Assembly: GCA_963645945.1 (NCBI GenBank)
Contig: CAVIUA010000021.1
Location: 1-31,694 of the forward strand
From: CAG-877 sp963645945
Lineage (GTDB): Bacteria; Bacillota_I; Bacilli_A; RF39; UBA660
Direction of reading: 5' to 3'
DNA: 31,694 nt
This document shows, in pieces, positions 9,449 through 16,704 of this stretch (the stretch's first letter is position 1; each line of letters starts with the position of its first letter). The notes under the pieces were generated by a model, which was given only the letters and a program-made list of their open reading frames with translations, searched no databases and had not been told where the DNA came from. The position numbers were made by a program, and so were the translations under genes.

Positions 9449-10696
9449 TTAATTATTTACATAACTTTTTAGTTTTACGTATTTTTCAATCCTTTCAAGT
9501 TCAAATACATTTTTATTATCAAATTTCATTGGTATTTTTTGCATAAAAGAAATTAAAGATTTTAATTGTTTTTTACCATATACATCATTCTTTTTTACTT
9601 CTTTAAAATACCCAAGTTTATCAATTTGTATTTTATATTTCATAATTTTATATATACCATCAAAGAATTCTTCATCATTATATAATATTGCAAATGTCAA
9701 AATCCTTAAAAATATATAAATAGGCATATCATATATTTTATTACGAAGATTTTCATATAATCCAGCCCTATCTAAATCATAATCATATATTTCTTTAAAT
9801 GTCGGATGATTAATAGTCTCTTCTAACTCAACTAAATCACCTGTATTAACTATAAGAGCAAGTTTATAAACATACTGATATTTTGTTAACCATTTTTTAT
9901 TAATTCTCGTAGTTGTTAAAGAATCATTTTTAATTCTAAGTAAATTTGATATTTGTTCTAACAATTCTTTTTCTCTTTCTCTAGCTGTATTTCTTTCTTT
10001 TGTAACAATACTATTACTATCAATATCTATAACATCTTCTACTTCCAGTATCTCAATTTCTTCTTCACTTTCAATTTCTTTTTCTTGTGCTTTCTGAATA
10101 TTAGCAATTTCATTTAAAGGTATTGTAACTGTAAGACCAGTTTTCTCTTCTTTCTTATGTTCTTTAGTAGCAAATATTTCTTCTGGAACAGTCCCTGTCA
10201 CAACTTTTTTCTTTTCCTTAATAATGTATTTTTGAATAATATTATCAAAATTAATTAAAGCTAAAAATATGAACACAATCAAAAATGTTGCTACTAATTT
10301 AAGTATAAAACTAGGTGAAATAGCAAGTTTCACAACACCTATAAGTTGGTCATTAGTAATAGGATTATCTTCTACATTATTAACATCACCTTGAGCAATT
10401 AATTTACCTGATACTTTTCTCACTAATCTGTGTGTAATAATTTCACCAGCATCATTAACATAAGTAATAATATCATTTAAATTTGCATCCTTAGATAGTT
10501 TTACTATTATTATATCGTCAACTTCTAATGTACCTGACATACTTCCCGTTTTAACAACAAAATAAGTATAACCAAAGACATTTACATAATCTTTTTTCAT
10601 AATATCAGTTACTACAAAAGTATATATACACAAACTTACTAATAAAACTAAAAAAGTATAAGCAATAGACTTTAATATTCTTTTTAAGTAAGTCAT
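9449..10696 (-). CDS. sipW: SipW-type signal peptidase I (S26B) with long cytoplasmic tail
   Basis: This membrane signal peptidase (415 aa) should cleave the precursors of TasA/camelysin-type proteins. Residues 11-30 form the first membrane helix. The catalytic motif is Gly51-Ser52-Met53; the ER/SipW-type base is His89-Arg90; Gly103-Asp104 and Asp110 follow. This is the Ser-His-Asp layout of SipW rather than the Ser-Lys dyad of classical SPase I. A second membrane helix lies at about 130-150. SipW proteins usually end about there (roughly 190 aa); this one continues about 255 residues, with a charged linker (about 160-235) and a helical domain (about 240-415) that I do not recognise. It is first in the operon: an extended -10 promoter precedes it and the giant protein gene overlaps its stop by TAATG. 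GGTGG lies shortly before the ATG. Confidence 0.9.
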   Translation of the reverse strand: MTYLKRILKSIAYTFLVLLVSLCIYTFVVTDIMKKDYVNVFGYTYFVVKTGSMSGTLEVDDIIIVKLSKDANLNDIITYVNDAGEIITHRLVRKVSGKLIAQGDVNNVEDNPITNDQLIGVVKLAISPSFILKLVATFLIVFIFLALINFDNIIQKYIIKEKKKVVTGTVPEEIFATKEHKKEEKTGLTVTIPLNEIANIQKAQEKEIESEEEIEILEVEDVIDIDSNSIVTKERNTAREREKELLEQISNLLRIKNDSLTTTRINKKWLTKYQYVYKLALIVNTGDLVELEETINHPTFKEIYDYDLDRAGLYENLRNKIYDMPIYIFLRILTFAILYNDEEFFDGIYKIMKYKIQIDKLGYFKEVKKNDVYGKKQLKSLISFMQKIPMKFDNKNVFELERIEKYVKLKSYVNN

Positions 10697-10729
10697 CTAA
10701 CCACCACTCTATCTATTCTTTCATTATCA

Positions 10730-10738
10730 ATTATAACA
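10730..10738 (-). promoter_or_regulatory. Extended -10 promoter for the sipW operon
   Basis: Minus-strand TGTTATAAT is a perfect TGnTATAAT extended -10. No good -35 is present, as is common for extended -10 promoters. It lies between the upstream operon's terminator and the sipW start, giving a leader of about 30 nt. Confidence 0.6.
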
Positions 10739-10761
10739 TAGTAAAATACAAAATACCATAC

Positions 10762-10786
10762 AAAAACCAGGGAATTTTTCCCTGGT
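10762..10786 (-). terminator. Rho-independent terminator of the five-gene cluster
   Basis: A 9-bp perfect stem (ACCAGGGAA 10766-10774 with TTCCCTGGT 10778-10786) has a 3-nt loop. On the minus strand it is followed by TTTTT. It separates the unknown-gene cluster from the sipW operon. Confidence 0.85.
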
Positions 10787-10803
10787 AATAAAAATACTTA
10801 CCA

Positions 10804-11274
10804 TTATTTTTGTTTAATACTTTGCCTCTGATCACTTCTAACGCTTTGTTGTAACATTATAAATTTATTTGTTAAATCACTTACTGATTGTTCTGTATTA
10901 TGATCAGGTTTCAAAACACTGTCAAATACAAATTCATTTTTTAAATACCCATATCTCCTAGTTGTTTCATCACTTGGTTTAGGCAAATGTTGAATATCAG
11001 TTTCTAACTTACTAAAAAACAAATTAACAACATTCATTAAATTATCTTGTTCAATAACAGCACCTTTAATGCGATCTGGAAAATCTCTATTTAATCTTTC
11101 AAATTCACTAACAGTAACAATGTCATCTGTCCCTTCTAACAAAGGATAATTTAATTGTACCAATTCATTATTTACAGTTCGATCAGTTTGATTGACACCT
11201 TCTAAAAAATGAACATATGCATAACCAGAATTTTTCTTTTCTATTATAAACCTCCTACTTCCATAGTATAACAC
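10804..11274 (-). CDS. Hypothetical protein, last gene of the five-gene cluster
   Basis: I do not recognise this soluble-looking protein (156 aa from GTG 11274). It has no signal peptide or membrane segment. The N-terminal half looks like beta strands with aromatic residues; the C-terminal part is helical, with a Gln/Ser/Arg-rich end. The start is unusual. The only GTG has no ribosome site, whereas a perfect AGGAGG lies inside the ORF at 11251-11256, written as two tandem AGG arginine codons. No ATG, GTG or TTG follows in frame at the right distance, only ATA at 11244, 6 nt downstream. Initiation at ATA (146 aa) is therefore possible. It sits 16 nt after the 403-residue protein and just before a strong terminator, so it probably shares that operon. 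Confidence 0.65.
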   Translation of the reverse strand: MLYYGSRRFIIEKKNSGYAYVHFLEGVNQTDRTVNNELVQLNYPLLEGTDDIVTVSEFERLNRDFPDRIKGAVIEQDNLMNVVNLFFSKLETDIQHLPKPSDETTRRYGYLKNEFVFDSVLKPDHNTEQSVSDLTNKFIMLQQSVRSDQRQSIKQK

Positions 11275-11290
11275 ATTTTATACATTTCAA

Positions 11291-12502
11291 CTATAAATTA
11301 TCGTCCATTATTTTGTTTTTAAATTCAACAACATTTTCATCATTTCCTGTATTTTCTATATTTGACTGTTCTTCACTCTTATCAAATTCAAAATCATCAA
11401 ATTGATTATCATCATCATCTTCACCAGTATCATCATTGTTATTTTTCTTTTTATCCATGTAAACTTTACCAGTAATAGCTCCAGCTGAAGCAACACCAAC
11501 ACCGGCTACAGCAGGTATAGCAATACTAGAACCAGTTTTTCCTTCTACTTTCTTACCATCAATAGTAGCATTTACTTGAGGAGCAACAAATGATTCAACA
11601 CCAGATACAACTTCATCTAATAAATCTTCATCTTCATCAACATCATCCAAACTAGTTATTGGCTCATCAGCCTCTATTATGTCATCAGAATCTTTATCCT
11701 TTAACTCATCAATATTTTTACCAATTTTTGAAACAACTGAACCAGCTTTTCCAAAACCAGCAGAAGCAACACCAACTCCAGTACCAAGACCTGATAAAAT
11801 TGAAGAAATACCAGCAGAAGAAATAACAGCACCATCTCCGTTAGTTTCCTTAACTGCACCTTCTAATAAATTATCAGCCGAAACATTAAGAATATTATCA
11901 GTAACACTATCTTCCATAGGAATATTATCTGCGCCATCAAGTTCATCATTCTTTTTAACATCAACAATTGAATCTATTGCTGGAACAGTAATACCTGGAG
12001 CAGTATAAGTACTACCAGAATAACCAGAATAATCTGAAGTAGCTATATGACCTGGATTAAAAGTATTAATAATTTCTATAGAAGAACTAACATTAATACC
12101 TTTTGAATAATTAGATACAGCCTCTCTTAATTCTCTAATAGCACCATACAAACGTCCAAAACTATATTTTTCCCTTTTTACATAAAAATACAAATCATTA
12201 TCATATTTTTCTCTTATCTTGTCATCAAAAATTTCAGAATATGCAGCAACAGTACCTCCATCACTATAAACTTTTGAACTATAAGTATTATCCAAAAAAG
12301 ATTGTGTTAAAGAAGAATTATAATTTCTAACATATGAAAACCAACTTTTTTTCTGCAACGTGTAATGTTCAGCATTATAAATTGAATCAAAAGTCTCTTT
12401 AGCCAAAGATACAATCTCTTCTATCTCATCTAATACACCTTCAATGTATGTATCTTCTTTCATAAAAATATCAGAACCATATGATTTATAATTATCACTC
12501 AT
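11291..12502 (-). CDS. Hypothetical protein with two Gly/Ala-rich hydrophobic segments
   Basis: No family recognised (403 aa). Residues 1-150 are mostly helical with many aromatics. A Ser/Tyr/Pro linker (150-180) follows, then an acidic region. A hydrophobic Gly/Ala/Val segment spans 228-260. A second acidic stretch (265-300) leads to another hydrophobic segment (325-346), ended by Lys-rich MDKKK (349-353). The tail is very acidic. Both hydrophobic segments contain the identical octamer GVGVASAG (242-249 and 334-341), suggesting internal duplication. The second segment with its positive stop looks membrane-inserting. AAGGAGG lies 7 nt before the ATG, one of the best ribosome sites in the window. 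A T7SS-type effector or a membrane scaffold are both possible; neither is demonstrated. Confidence 0.75.
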   Translation of the reverse strand: MSDNYKSYGSDIFMKEDTYIEGVLDEIEEIVSLAKETFDSIYNAEHYTLQKKSWFSYVRNYNSSLTQSFLDNTYSSKVYSDGGTVAAYSEIFDDKIREKYDNDLYFYVKREKYSFGRLYGAIRELREAVSNYSKGINVSSSIEIINTFNPGHIATSDYSGYSGSTYTAPGITVPAIDSIVDVKKNDELDGADNIPMEDSVTDNILNVSADNLLEGAVKETNGDGAVISSAGISSILSGLGTGVGVASAGFGKAGSVVSKIGKNIDELKDKDSDDIIEADEPITSLDDVDEDEDLLDEVVSGVESFVAPQVNATIDGKKVEGKTGSSIAIPAVAGVGVASAGAITGKVYMDKKKNNNDDTGEDDDDNQFDDFEFDKSEEQSNIENTGNDENVVEFKNKIMDDNL

Positions 12503-12517
12503 ACAAAATCCTCCTTA

Positions 12518-12868
12518 TTAAAGTTTAACATTAGCACCTGGTTGGTTATCATTTTGTTCTTTTTTATATTCATCATAATTTTTTTCTTGTTGTGCAAAGA
12601 CTTCAGAATAAGCTTCTCTTCTAGCAGTACAATAATCCTTAATTCCTTTTTTTAAATCTTCAAGTTCATTTTTTAAATCATAGAAAAGAAGACTAGTACC
12701 AACTTCACCAATTTTAATTATCTCATCATCTGATGAATATTTATCACATAAATCAATTGCTTTAGAAAAAAAAGTATCAGCAAGATTATTTACCTCACCT
12801 TTTTCTTTGCCATAAACCTTATACACATCATTCATATTAACTATTTGACTTTTGTCTGTTATTGCCAA
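12518..12868 (-). CDS. Small helical hypothetical protein (WXG100-sized)
   Basis: The product has 116 residues when started at TTG 12868. This start is chosen because AAAGTTGGTGAT, matching the extended Shine-Dalgarno consensus at nearly all positions, lies 5 nt upstream. The open frame reaches a TTG at 12880 that has no such site. The sequence predicts two or three long amphipathic helices and a Gln/Asn/Lys-rich tail, with no signal peptide or membrane segment. Size and helical hairpin resemble ESAT-6/WXG100 proteins, but there is no Trp-x-Gly (the turn region reads IGEVGTS), so I do not assign that family. The following 403-residue gene starts 15 nt after its stop. A weak promoter may lie in the 81-nt gap upstream. 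Confidence 0.7.
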   Translation of the reverse strand: MAITDKSQIVNMNDVYKVYGKEKGEVNNLADTFFSKAIDLCDKYSSDDEIIKIGEVGTSLLFYDLKNELEDLKKGIKDYCTARREAYSEVFAQQEKNYDEYKKEQNDNQPGANVKL

Positions 12869-12949
12869 ACGAATCACCAACTTTCATATTATAATAATAT
12901 TATATACTAAAATATCAATAAAAAGCCAAGCATTTAACATTACTTTACA

Positions 12950-14608
12950 TTAAAGTATATCACCAGTAACATTTTCACTATCTTCAACAGGATCAAAATT
13001 TTTAAATTTAATAATAAAATTAATATTTTCTAAAGATAATTTACTATTAGAAATATCATAAACGGTCTTTACATAATTAACTGTATCCATAAAAGCATCC
13101 AATGAATCATTATTAATATCATCACCTGTAACATTAATACCTAATAATCTATATTTATCAACTATTACGAAAGGAACAGAAGAATTAGTAAATGCATAAA
13201 TCTTAGTTAAAAATTCATTATATGGACTATAAATAAAATCAAAATATTTATCTAATTCATCATTAAATGAAAAATTAGTATCTTCACTAAAATGTTCTTT
13301 AAACATATTTTCCAAATAATAATAAGAATTATAACTCAAAGCAAATAAATCATATAAACTAGAAACATTAGTAATATTCTTATTAATCATATCAATTATT
13401 TCTAAATCATGTAATTCATCATATAAAGTAACTAACTTTGATATTTCTTCATTTATTTCTAACTTAGAATTCTTTATCATTTGTTGATTTACTCGATGAA
13501 ACAATCCTTTCTTACCTGTTGCCTTAAGATATTCATTATAAATCTTATTTCTTTTAGCTTCTTCAGTTTTAATTTCTTTAAGTTTTTGTTCATACAAAGT
13601 CTTATTCTCATTACGTTTATTATATTTATCTTGCATATCTTTAATAATAAATTCATATCTATAATATAATTTTAAAACACCAAGAGTATGAGCTAAATCA
13701 ACCATAACATTATAAAATTTAGAAGTATCAGTTATATCAGAAAAAACTCCATCAATCACAAACTGATCAAAATTTTTAGTTCTTGTAGAACTATCAGCCA
13801 AGTAATCTAAAATATTTTTCTTTTTAGACATAAACATCTCTAAATTATAAAAGTCATCTCTAGCAAGCATCTTATCCAAATTATTAACATTCTTCAAATA
13901 ATTACTAAGTAATTCATCTTTAGATAAACCAATTGAATTTAAAAGTTCATTAGCCTTACTCTTACTATATATATCTAATTTAGACTTATATTTATCCATA
14001 AGAAACCATAAATTAAGTTTAATATGTTTAATAATATCTGGACATTCCCAATAAATATTATCAAAAGACTTTTTCATAACATCATTAAAATCATTATTAC
14101 CAAAAGAACTAATAAATAATGACATATATTCATAAGTAAACATTGAATAAGTAAAATCATCAGCATTAAGAATAACACTTGCATCCTTAAATATATTAAA
14201 AATCTTACTTAAAATATCATTAATATCATTTAATGAAACATTATCATTTTTATCAATTTCACTAATCAAATTAAAAATATTAAGTTTAAAAAAAGAACTA
14301 TATTTATCATTATTAAATATAATGGTATTTTTATAATTAGATAATACTTTACGATACTTATCATATTCAAAAGTATTATCTACTGGGTATATCTCATTAA
14401 CTTTATCTTTAATTAAATTATAAATGTTTTTTTGATATTTAGAAAATTTATCTAATTCCTTATAAACATAAGCATTTCTTTCTTTAATAGCATCCCTATG
14501 AAATTTTTCTTTCATTTTTTTAGTACCTGATTTAAGTTCTAAATTAAAATTGTCTATATGTTTAACATCAATTGAAATATTTTTATTAATAATAGTTTGT
14601 TTATCCAT
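12950..14608 (-). CDS. Large helical cytoplasmic hypothetical protein (552 aa)
   Basis: Not recognised. The protein is long, rich in Lys, Asn, Ile and Tyr, and predicted almost entirely helical, with a charged coiled-coil-like stretch at about 325-400. No signal peptide or convincing membrane helix is visible. I place the start at ATG 14608 because GAAGG lies about 7 nt upstream; a GTG five codons earlier lacks a site. The ATG lies inside the last codons of the upstream 44-residue gene (AATGGATAA), so translation of the two is probably coupled. It could be a cytoplasmic scaffold or chaperone for the neighbouring small helical proteins; that is speculation from context. Confidence 0.7.
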   Translation of the reverse strand: MDKQTIINKNISIDVKHIDNFNLELKSGTKKMKEKFHRDAIKERNAYVYKELDKFSKYQKNIYNLIKDKVNEIYPVDNTFEYDKYRKVLSNYKNTIIFNNDKYSSFFKLNIFNLISEIDKNDNVSLNDINDILSKIFNIFKDASVILNADDFTYSMFTYEYMSLFISSFGNNDFNDVMKKSFDNIYWECPDIIKHIKLNLWFLMDKYKSKLDIYSKSKANELLNSIGLSKDELLSNYLKNVNNLDKMLARDDFYNLEMFMSKKKNILDYLADSSTRTKNFDQFVIDGVFSDITDTSKFYNVMVDLAHTLGVLKLYYRYEFIIKDMQDKYNKRNENKTLYEQKLKEIKTEEAKRNKIYNEYLKATGKKGLFHRVNQQMIKNSKLEINEEISKLVTLYDELHDLEIIDMINKNITNVSSLYDLFALSYNSYYYLENMFKEHFSEDTNFSFNDELDKYFDFIYSPYNEFLTKIYAFTNSSVPFVIVDKYRLLGINVTGDDINNDSLDAFMDTVNYVKTVYDISNSKLSLENINFIIKFKNFDPVEDSENVTGDIL

Positions 14609-14735
14609 TAGTAGTACCTTCACTTTCTTCTAGAATACTATCATTTAAGTATTTAATATGTTTTATAATTTCTTCATATAATTCAATTAATTCCTCATTA
14701 TTTAATTCTGAAACATCTACTAATTCTTCTTTCAT
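14601..14735 (-). CDS. Small acidic peptide (44 aa), coupled to the next gene
   Basis: This short frame runs from ATG 14735 to TAA at 14601-14603. GAGGTG lies 5 nt before the ATG, a strong ribosome site. The product is acidic, Glu/Leu/Asn-rich and probably one amphipathic helix (starting MKEELVDVSELNNEE). Its last eight bases overlap the start of the 552-residue gene, typical of translational coupling. It may be a small partner of that protein or a translation leader. Length alone would not support it; the ribosome site and the overlap do. Confidence 0.6.
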   Translation of the reverse strand: MKEELVDVSELNNEELIELYEEIIKHIKYLNDSILEESEGTTNG

Positions 14736-14756
14736 TTAAACACCTCGTATAATAGA

Positions 14757-14782
14757 ATAAAAGACCTTCAACTGAAGGTCTT
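14757..14782 (-). terminator. Terminator after the TasA-like gene, probably leaky
   Basis: A 9-bp perfect stem (AAGACCTTC 14761-14769 with GAAGGTCTT 14774-14782) has a 4-nt loop. The minus-strand tail is only TTATTC after the stem, a weak U-tract. No convincing promoter follows before the 44-residue gene, so partial readthrough into the five-gene cluster is likely. Confidence 0.65.
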
Positions 14783-14796
14783 ATTTTTACAAATTA

Positions 14797-15804
14797 TTAT
14801 GCCTTATCGTTTGTACTGAATTGTAAGTTATAAGCTACAGAACCTCCAGAAGCATTATCTTCACAGTCAACATCTTGTCCTTCAACCCACATATAAACTC
14901 TTACTTTTGTAATACCAGCTTCTAAATCAAATACTTTTTCATAAGCATCTGTTGGAATACCAGCAGCAACACTGTAAATAGTAGGAGTAATTGAACTAAA
15001 ATAAGTAGCATCTGTTGAATTTAAAGCTTGATTATTAGCCTTAGTAATATCAGCTTTAACTCCTACATAAGCAAGTTTAGAGCCACCAGTTTGAACAGTT
15101 GTAATACCATAAACATCAGATGCATGTTTAACAGCAGCTGCAGTATGAACATCATAATTAGGTTCCCAAATTACAGGTTTTTCAGTAGAAGCTGCTTTTA
15201 ATGCTCTAACAGTAGCTGTTTCAGATCCAGCAGCAGCATGACCTTGTGTAACAAATCCTACACGTGAAGCATTTTGAATACCAGTAGCTGTACCATATGC
15301 ACCAACTGTTGAATTAGATGTTAAATATACAGTAGCTGCAGAATTAGTTTGGAAGAATAAATCAAATACAACAAAATTACCAGATGTAGTAGTATTTGTT
15401 TCAACACTTTGTTCAGCAGTTAAAATATAATTACCAGCATCATTAGAATCAACAGTACCAACAAACATTTTCATAAAACCAGTTGTTCCATCAACTTCAC
15501 CTATAGTAGAAGTTGGCTTAATACTTGCTGTATCTTTTGGTAATTGATTAACAACACCAGTCCAAGTAGCACCTGAAATATCATCATTTGATATTACAGT
15601 TTTCCAGTTAACAGCATCAGTGGAAATTTGCAAACCTTCAGAAGTAGTAACATTTACATCAATCTCACTTACAGTAACAGTCTTATTAGCAGTAAACCAT
15701 GCATAAGTACTTGCTGTTAGTATGACACCAGTAAATAAAATCATTAATATTGCTATAAATATTTTTTTACTTTTTTTTCTCTTTTTAGAATTTCTTTTTT
15801 CCAT
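14797..15804 (-). CDS. TasA/camelysin-like secreted protein with SipW-type signal peptide
   Basis: Structural surface protein candidate (335 aa). A Lys/Arg-rich start (1-15) is followed by a hydrophobic core (15-30) and the ASTYAWFTANKTV segment (31-43). This matches the signal-peptide class processed by SipW; cleavage is probably near residue 35. The mature part is Thr/Ser/Ala/Val-rich and beta-like. The C-terminus contains W-V-E-G-Q-D-V-D-C-x5-G-G from Trp306 (Cys314), the same motif as in the protein encoded immediately upstream. By analogy with TasA/CalY it may form fibres outside the cell. It follows the upstream gene by 14 nt with AAGGAG in the gap, so the two form one operon. A hairpin just downstream may keep its mRNA more abundant than the genes beyond. 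Confidence 0.85.
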   Translation of the reverse strand: MEKRNSKKRKKSKKIFIAILMILFTGVILTASTYAWFTANKTVTVSEIDVNVTTSEGLQISTDAVNWKTVISNDDISGATWTGVVNQLPKDTASIKPTSTIGEVDGTTGFMKMFVGTVDSNDAGNYILTAEQSVETNTTTSGNFVVFDLFFQTNSAATVYLTSNSTVGAYGTATGIQNASRVGFVTQGHAAAGSETATVRALKAASTEKPVIWEPNYDVHTAAAVKHASDVYGITTVQTGGSKLAYVGVKADITKANNQALNSTDATYFSSITPTIYSVAAGIPTDAYEKVFDLEAGITKVRVYMWVEGQDVDCEDNASGGSVAYNLQFSTNDKA

Positions 15805-15818
15805 ATCCTCTTCACTCC

Positions 15819-16523
15819 TTATTTATCAACATGTTCCTCTGTGAAATCCATATGTAATTTAATTTCTCCACCAAGCAAATCATTTTTACATTCAGGATCA
15901 TCGCCTTCAATCCAAACGACGACCGTGTATCTGTCTTTGCTATTCGGCTTAAAATTCTTTCTCTGTTCAAGAACAGCTATCTTTGATGAAACAAATTTTT
16001 TGGTACCTGTCTCAGCCAATCCAGTTTCTTTACTTTTTTTTGCATAAACCGTCTTCTCACCATTACGATAAATCATAATTCTTATGGCTTCATCAACATT
16101 TTTTATAGTATCATCAATATCTATTTCATACCAATAATTAACTTTTTCTTTTCCAGAATTAATCACATAGAAAGTATATGCAATATAATTATCCCCATTA
16201 TGACCACCAGTTTTCTCCGTATCGATATTATCAGGTAACCATTTGATTGAAATATTATCCATATATTCAATAGTATCAGCAGATAACTTTCTCGCTTTAT
16301 TTTTTACATTACCATCCTCCGACAAAAACACATTTTTACGATTAGACATGTTTTTATCCAAAGAAACAGTAAATCGTCCGCCAGCATAAATAATATACAA
16401 AAACAAATAAATAACTGAAATTAAAATTAATAATAGTAAAAAGGCAACTTTAACAATTTTAATAAACAATTTGCGTTTATAAATTTTTTGAGCTTCTACT
16501 TCAACACCATTATTACCTTTCAT
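15819..16523 (-). CDS. TasA/camelysin-related membrane-anchored protein
   Basis: Protein of 234 aa with a cytoplasmic basic start, a long hydrophobic helix (about 22-46) and an extracytoplasmic beta-rich domain. The C-terminus holds W-I-E-G-D-D-P-E-C-x5-G-G from Trp204 (Cys212), shared with the larger TasA-like protein downstream. The helix ends IIYAGGRFTVS, less like a SipW cleavage region than that of its neighbour. It may remain membrane-anchored and act as a base or assembly factor for the fibre, as TapA does for TasA (inference from order; no sequence relation to TapA claimed). First gene of its operon, with a clear sigma-A promoter about 60 nt upstream and GGTGA just before the ATG. Confidence 0.75.
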   Translation of the reverse strand: MKGNNGVEVEAQKIYKRKLFIKIVKVAFLLLLILISVIYLFLYIIYAGGRFTVSLDKNMSNRKNVFLSEDGNVKNKARKLSADTIEYMDNISIKWLPDNIDTEKTGGHNGDNYIAYTFYVINSGKEKVNYWYEIDIDDTIKNVDEAIRIMIYRNGEKTVYAKKSKETGLAETGTKKFVSSKIAVLEQRKNFKPNSKDRYTVVVWIEGDDPECKNDLLGGEIKLHMDFTEEHVDK

Positions 16524-16582
16524 ATTTCACCATTCATTTCTATTTATAAATCACACACCAGCTTTCCTACTATGTCTATTTA

Positions 16583-16611
16583 ATTATAATAAATTTTTTT
16601 CTCTTTAGCAA
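16583..16611 (-). promoter_or_regulatory. Sigma-A promoter of the TasA-like operon
   Basis: Minus-strand -35 TTGCTA (16606-16611), 17-bp spacer, perfect -10 TATAAT (16583-16588). Upstream at about 16614-16640 lie phased A/T tracts (AAAAAAATTTTTTT-like) that could act as an UP element or bend. The leader is about 50 nt. Confidence 0.7.
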
Positions 16612-16673
16612 TACATAAAAAAATTTTTTTTCTTTTTTCAATCAAAATCAACATAACACAAATTCATTTTACG

Positions 16674-16704
16674 TAAAGAAAAGATACATACTATTAATAT
16701 GTAC
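16674..16704 (-). terminator. Weak terminator after the ABC permease gene
   Basis: A 7-bp stem (ATACATA 16684-16690 with TATGTAC 16698-16704, one G-U pair) is followed on the minus strand by CTTTTCTTT. It abuts the permease stop codon. Poor by itself, but the only candidate in the gap. Confidence 0.4.

Noticed and set aside
12518..12868. WXG100/ESAT-6 secretion substrate
   Set aside because: Size and helicity fit, but there is no Trp-x-Gly turn and no type VII ATPase or partner in the window.
12870..12949. Firm promoter before the 116-residue protein
   Set aside because: TTGGCT and TATATA/TATAAT-like hexamers can be paired in several ways in this AT-rich gap; none is convincing enough to list.
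10804..16523. Mobile element or integrated island next to tRNA-Leu
   Set aside because: No integrase, transposase or direct repeat of the tRNA 3' end was seen, and several unrelated genes lie between the tRNA and this cluster.
16600..16660. A/T-rich tract as replication origin
   Set aside because: No DnaA boxes or origin genes nearby; the tract is better read as an upstream promoter element.
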